5,660 nucleotides of DNA. It comes from CAWJHE01 sp964614855 (GTDB lineage Bacteria; Chloroflexota; Anaerolineae; Anaerolineales; UBA4823). A program made the position numbers and the translations under genes. A model generated the notes under the pieces. That model was given only the letters and a program-made list of their open reading frames with translations, ran no database searches and was not told the DNA's origin. The stretch covers positions 1 through 5,660 of the forward strand of contig CAZTMX010000191.1 in the NCBI GenBank assembly GCA_964614855.1. The letters are read 5' to 3'. Shown in pieces: positions 3,473 through 5,660 of this stretch (position 1 is the stretch's first letter; the number at the start of each line of letters is the position of its first letter).

Positions 3473-5660
3473 TTATCTGAACTGGAACAAGGCAGTTAAT
3501 CCATCGCTGGTCCAATTGTCTAATTTCAAGATGATCTTTTTACACGTGTTGGCATAGGATTTCTCGGTCTTCCAGTTGAGCTGGTAATAGCCATTCCCCA
3601 GGTTTTGCAGCAGGGTGGTGCCTGAGGTGTAAGTTTCAATCGCGTCTGTGGGGATACCGGCCTGGCAGGCATAGGCGCTTACAATCAGTACGACGCTGGC
3701 AGGATCCAGGTTCGTCACCGGGTTACCGGCAGCATCCAGTAGCCGCCACTTAAGCGGGATCATCTGCCCGGCCTTCGCAGTGTTAAGTACACCGCTAAGG
3801 TCAAGAGGTGCGGTAAATCCAACTGTCTGGTAAACAGCGACATCGGCATTGACTGTCTGGCCGCCCAGCAATGTAGCACTACCGCTTGTGTAAGGCCCAT
3901 AAAGGGCGGTTAATTCTGCAGTAACCGTGTGCGAACCCACGGCAAGCGTGGATGTCGTGCAGGTCACCGGGTTTGGAGCAGGCTCTTCTGTGCTCGGATT
4001 GAATTCCAGCCAAAGCCCATCACAGCCCGGAATCACCATCCCATCAGCCTTGAAGGTGACCTGTCCCCAGGGGGCGGGCCAATCCGCAACCGTTGCGGTT
4101 GAGCCGAGGCTGAAGGTCACCGGCTGGCCTTCCAGCGAGGGGTTGAGGGAGGTAGTGAGAGACAGGGATGGATCGGTCTTGATCCAGAATGCACGCTGGA
4201 CTTCGACTGTGGTGCCGCTCTGGTCAGACACATAGACATCCAGCAATACCTGGCCTGCTTCAGACGGAGTGCCCGAGATGACGATGCTACCGCTGCTGAT
4301 GTCCAGGGTCATACCGGCTGGTATCCACTCCTCGCTGCCCATGACAAAGGCATACGGAGGCACGCCACCGCTCACGGTGATCGCCTGGTTATAGGCGGTT
4401 CCCAGGCTGCCGTTCGGCAGGGTTGCCGGGCTGAATTGCATTCGTGGATGGATTGTGAAATACTCATGGACCTGCGCAAAGGCGCCGTTCGCATCGGTGA
4501 AATCTACATGTGCCAGGAATTCCCCGGTCTCTGCAGGTGTTCCGGACAAGGTGATCGTGCCCAGTTGCTCATCGAAAGCATAGGAAAGGCCAGCCGGAAG
4601 GGGCCAAGATGATGGCGTAAAGTGATAGGGCGCGTCCCCACCGGTGACGGCAATCGTCTGGTTGTAATTGACGCCCTGCACGCCGTCCGGGAAACCTGCC
4701 GGGGTAGGGGTCAGAACAATAGTGTAGACGCCGATATCCATGCCGGTCAAATTTCCCGTCAGGGCAGCGAACGGCGCCGGCATCTGGGTGATTTTGTACC
4801 CCGTAACCGGCTCAACAAAAACAGACACGCTAAAGCCAGCGGGGAAGCCGCCAGCAGGAGGGGTGAGGTTGAACTGGAAGCTGCCGTCCGCCGTTGACCA
4901 AGCGGTGAGGTAATTGAAGGGGATCTGATCCAGGTTCAGGGCGAGAATGACAGGAGCCTGTTCGATGCCCACCTCACCTGCATCGCGACTGCCGTTCCCG
5001 TTCAAGTCATCGTACACCACGCCGCTGATGACATAGTCGCTGGGGACAACGGCCTCCTCGAGTTCGTAGGCTCCAATGTCGCAGGCGGCGCCCTGCGGGC
5101 GGTTCACACCGCGCTGTTCGGCGGCGGGGCAGAGGCTGTCATCCCCGGCATCAATGGCCGGGCTGCCTTCGAGCAGCGAAACCGTCTGTGTGTTGCCGCC
5201 GTTGTCTCCCAACTCGCCGAGTAAGGAGGTGTGAGGGTATTGTTCTTCAGGAGGCAGATATGGATACCACGATTCGTCGATGTCAATATTCCATGGAATA
5301 CCGTTGCATGTGAAATCGTCAGCCAGGTTGTGGCTGCCCTGAATGGGGGTCCAGAGGTTCATACTACAATTGCTGCTACTGCCCTCCTCTCCATTCGCCA
5401 GGATGCTGTTGTTAATGGTCAGCGTGATTTCCCCATCTTGGATGCCCCCATAATGGATGCCCGCCGCAGTACCGATATTATCCTTGAAGGTGCTGTTCGT
5501 GACGGTTATCTCAATGAAAAGATCACCTACATAGATCGCGGCGCCATAAGTAGCCTCGTTTCCCACAAAGGTCACGTTGGTCACGACCGTGTTATCTTCG
5601 GTAAAGATAGCCCCACCATCACCGCCGCGATTCCCGGAAAAGGTCATGTTGGTCATGGTC
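3473..5660 (-). CDS. Large modular surface/secreted protein, C-terminal part (5' end outside window)
   Basis: The frame stays open through the right edge, so the ATG at 5654-5656 is internal; residues are numbered from it. Domains in order: right-handed beta-helix (1-160) with coils TNMTFSGN, TNVTFVGN, TNSTFKDN and NNSILAN; a choice-of-anchor Q-like motif (164-198, SPAIDAGD ... QRGVNRP ... CDIGAYE); an SdrD-B-like domain (208-312) with an EF-hand-like acidic loop (217-228); two putative Ig He_PIG-type domains (about 320-402 and 412-492), each with YNQ, GG, PY, LPAG or IPAG, and SGTP; a third Ig-like domain (about 495-603, Cys545/Cys566); and a PxKF-like C-terminal domain (611-727, PLKWRL at 634-639, Cys664/Cys705, ending FQFR). 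This is extracellular architecture, probably adhesive or structural; no enzyme motif is seen. The signal peptide would lie outside the window. No LPXTG motif or C-terminal helix is present, so anchoring is unknown. Confidence 0.88.
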   Translation of the reverse strand, partial: TMTNMTFSGNRGGDGGAIFTEDNTVVTNVTFVGNEATYGAAIYVGDLFIEITVTNSTFKDNIGTAAGIHYGGIQDGEITLTINNSILANGEEGSSSNCSMNLWTPIQGSHNLADDFTCNGIPWNIDIDESWYPYLPPEEQYPHTSLLGELGDNGGNTQTVSLLEGSPAIDAGDDSLCPAAEQRGVNRPQGAACDIGAYELEEAVVPSDYVISGVVYDDLNGNGSRDAGEVGIEQAPVILALNLDQIPFNYLTAWSTADGSFQFNLTPPAGGFPAGFSVSVFVEPVTGYKITQMPAPFAALTGNLTGMDIGVYTIVLTPTPAGFPDGVQGVNYNQTIAVTGGDAPYHFTPSSWPLPAGLSYAFDEQLGTITLSGTPAETGEFLAHVDFTDANGAFAQVHEYFTIHPRMQFSPATLPNGSLGTAYNQAITVSGGVPPYAFVMGSEEWIPAGMTLDISSGSIVISGTPSEAGQVLLDVYVSDQSGTTVEVQRAFWIKTDPSLSLTTSLNPSLEGQPVTFSLGSTATVADWPAPWGQVTFKADGMVIPGCDGLWLEFNPSTEEPAPNPVTCTTSTLAVGSHTVTAELTALYGPYTSGSATLLGGQTVNADVAVYQTVGFTAPLDLSGVLNTAKAGQMIPLKWRLLDAAGNPVTNLDPASVVLIVSAYACQAGIPTDAIETYTSGTTLLQNLGNGYYQLNWKTEKSYANTCKKIILKLDNWTSDGLTALFQFR
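5381..5660 (-). repeat. Beta-helix coil repeats within the surface protein
   Basis: Four copies of a degenerate coil unit, consensus (T/N)N-x-(T/I)-(F/L)-x-x-N, start at residues 2, 26, 53 and 82 of the visible part. The Asn recurs at 3, 27, 54 and 83, giving steps of 24, 27 and 29 residues, as expected for successive beta-helix turns. The nearest two copies are also alike in DNA: from 5567 and from 5639 both read AAAGGTCA(C/T)GTTGGTCA, 72 nt apart. The array runs off the right edge. Confidence 0.65.

Noticed and set aside
3277..3480. Promoter-like TTGAGA / 16 bp / TATATA on the + strand (3277-3304), followed by a 56-codon frame (3310-3480)
   Set aside because: The ATG would be only 5 nt past the -10 box with no Shine-Dalgarno site, and the frame runs into the surface-protein coding end. 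Probably a chance match.
3015..3515. 166-codon open frame on the - strand, running from inside the surface-protein gene end into the gene-free stretch
   Set aside because: It overlaps the well-supported C-terminal domain in another frame, spans the terminator-like hairpin, and its composition (many Cys, His, Trp, Arg) is not protein-like. No motif is seen.
3927..4897. Two + strand open frames (3927-4235 and 4622-4897) opposite the surface-protein gene
   Set aside because: Both are antisense shadows of Ig-like domains, with no family signature and no ribosome-binding site.
5654..5656. ATG at the right edge as the start of the surface-protein gene
   Set aside because: The frame stays open to the window end, the ATG falls within a repeated beta-helix coil unit, and there is no signal peptide after it. 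It is an internal Met.

Overview
The window looks like bacterial chromosome, most plausibly from a Chloroflexota (Anaerolineae-type) organism. That assignment is an inference. It rests on the right-hand surface protein, which combines a beta-helix, a choice-of-anchor Q-like motif, an SdrD-B-like domain, tandem putative-Ig domains and a PxKF-like C-terminus, and on SGGG-type alpha/beta hydrolases. No single marker in the window proves it. Base composition looks balanced by eye.

Layout, left to right. Positions 1-44 are the 3' part of a class II tRNA, most likely tRNA-Ser, read on the + strand and followed by hairpins. Everything else that is convincingly coding lies on the - strand. Positions 126-2847 hold a compact three-gene operon, transcribed right to left: a membrane-anchored alpha/beta hydrolase (1834-2847), then after 2 nt a five-helix Yip1-like membrane protein (1169-1831), then after 17 nt a second membrane-anchored alpha/beta hydrolase (126-1151). 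Positions 2848-3472 are a 625-bp stretch without a confident gene. It holds a TATAAT box, a doubtful small membrane ORF, a possible gene remnant on the + strand, and two hairpins. Positions 3473-5660 are the C-terminal 729 or so codons of a large modular secreted or surface protein whose start lies beyond the right edge. A strong hairpin follows its stop.

How the genes may work together: two hydrolases tethered by a single N-terminal helix flank a polytopic membrane protein in one tightly spaced operon, which suggests a membrane-associated hydrolytic module. Substrates cannot be read from the sequence. In both hydrolases the basic residues lie after the anchor helix, which hints that the catalytic domains sit on the cytoplasmic face. 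The surface protein is separated from the operon by the long intergenic stretch and its own terminator-like hairpin, so it is probably an independent unit. The best candidate for something undescribed is the hydrolase / Yip1-like / hydrolase operon, but this rests on architecture only.
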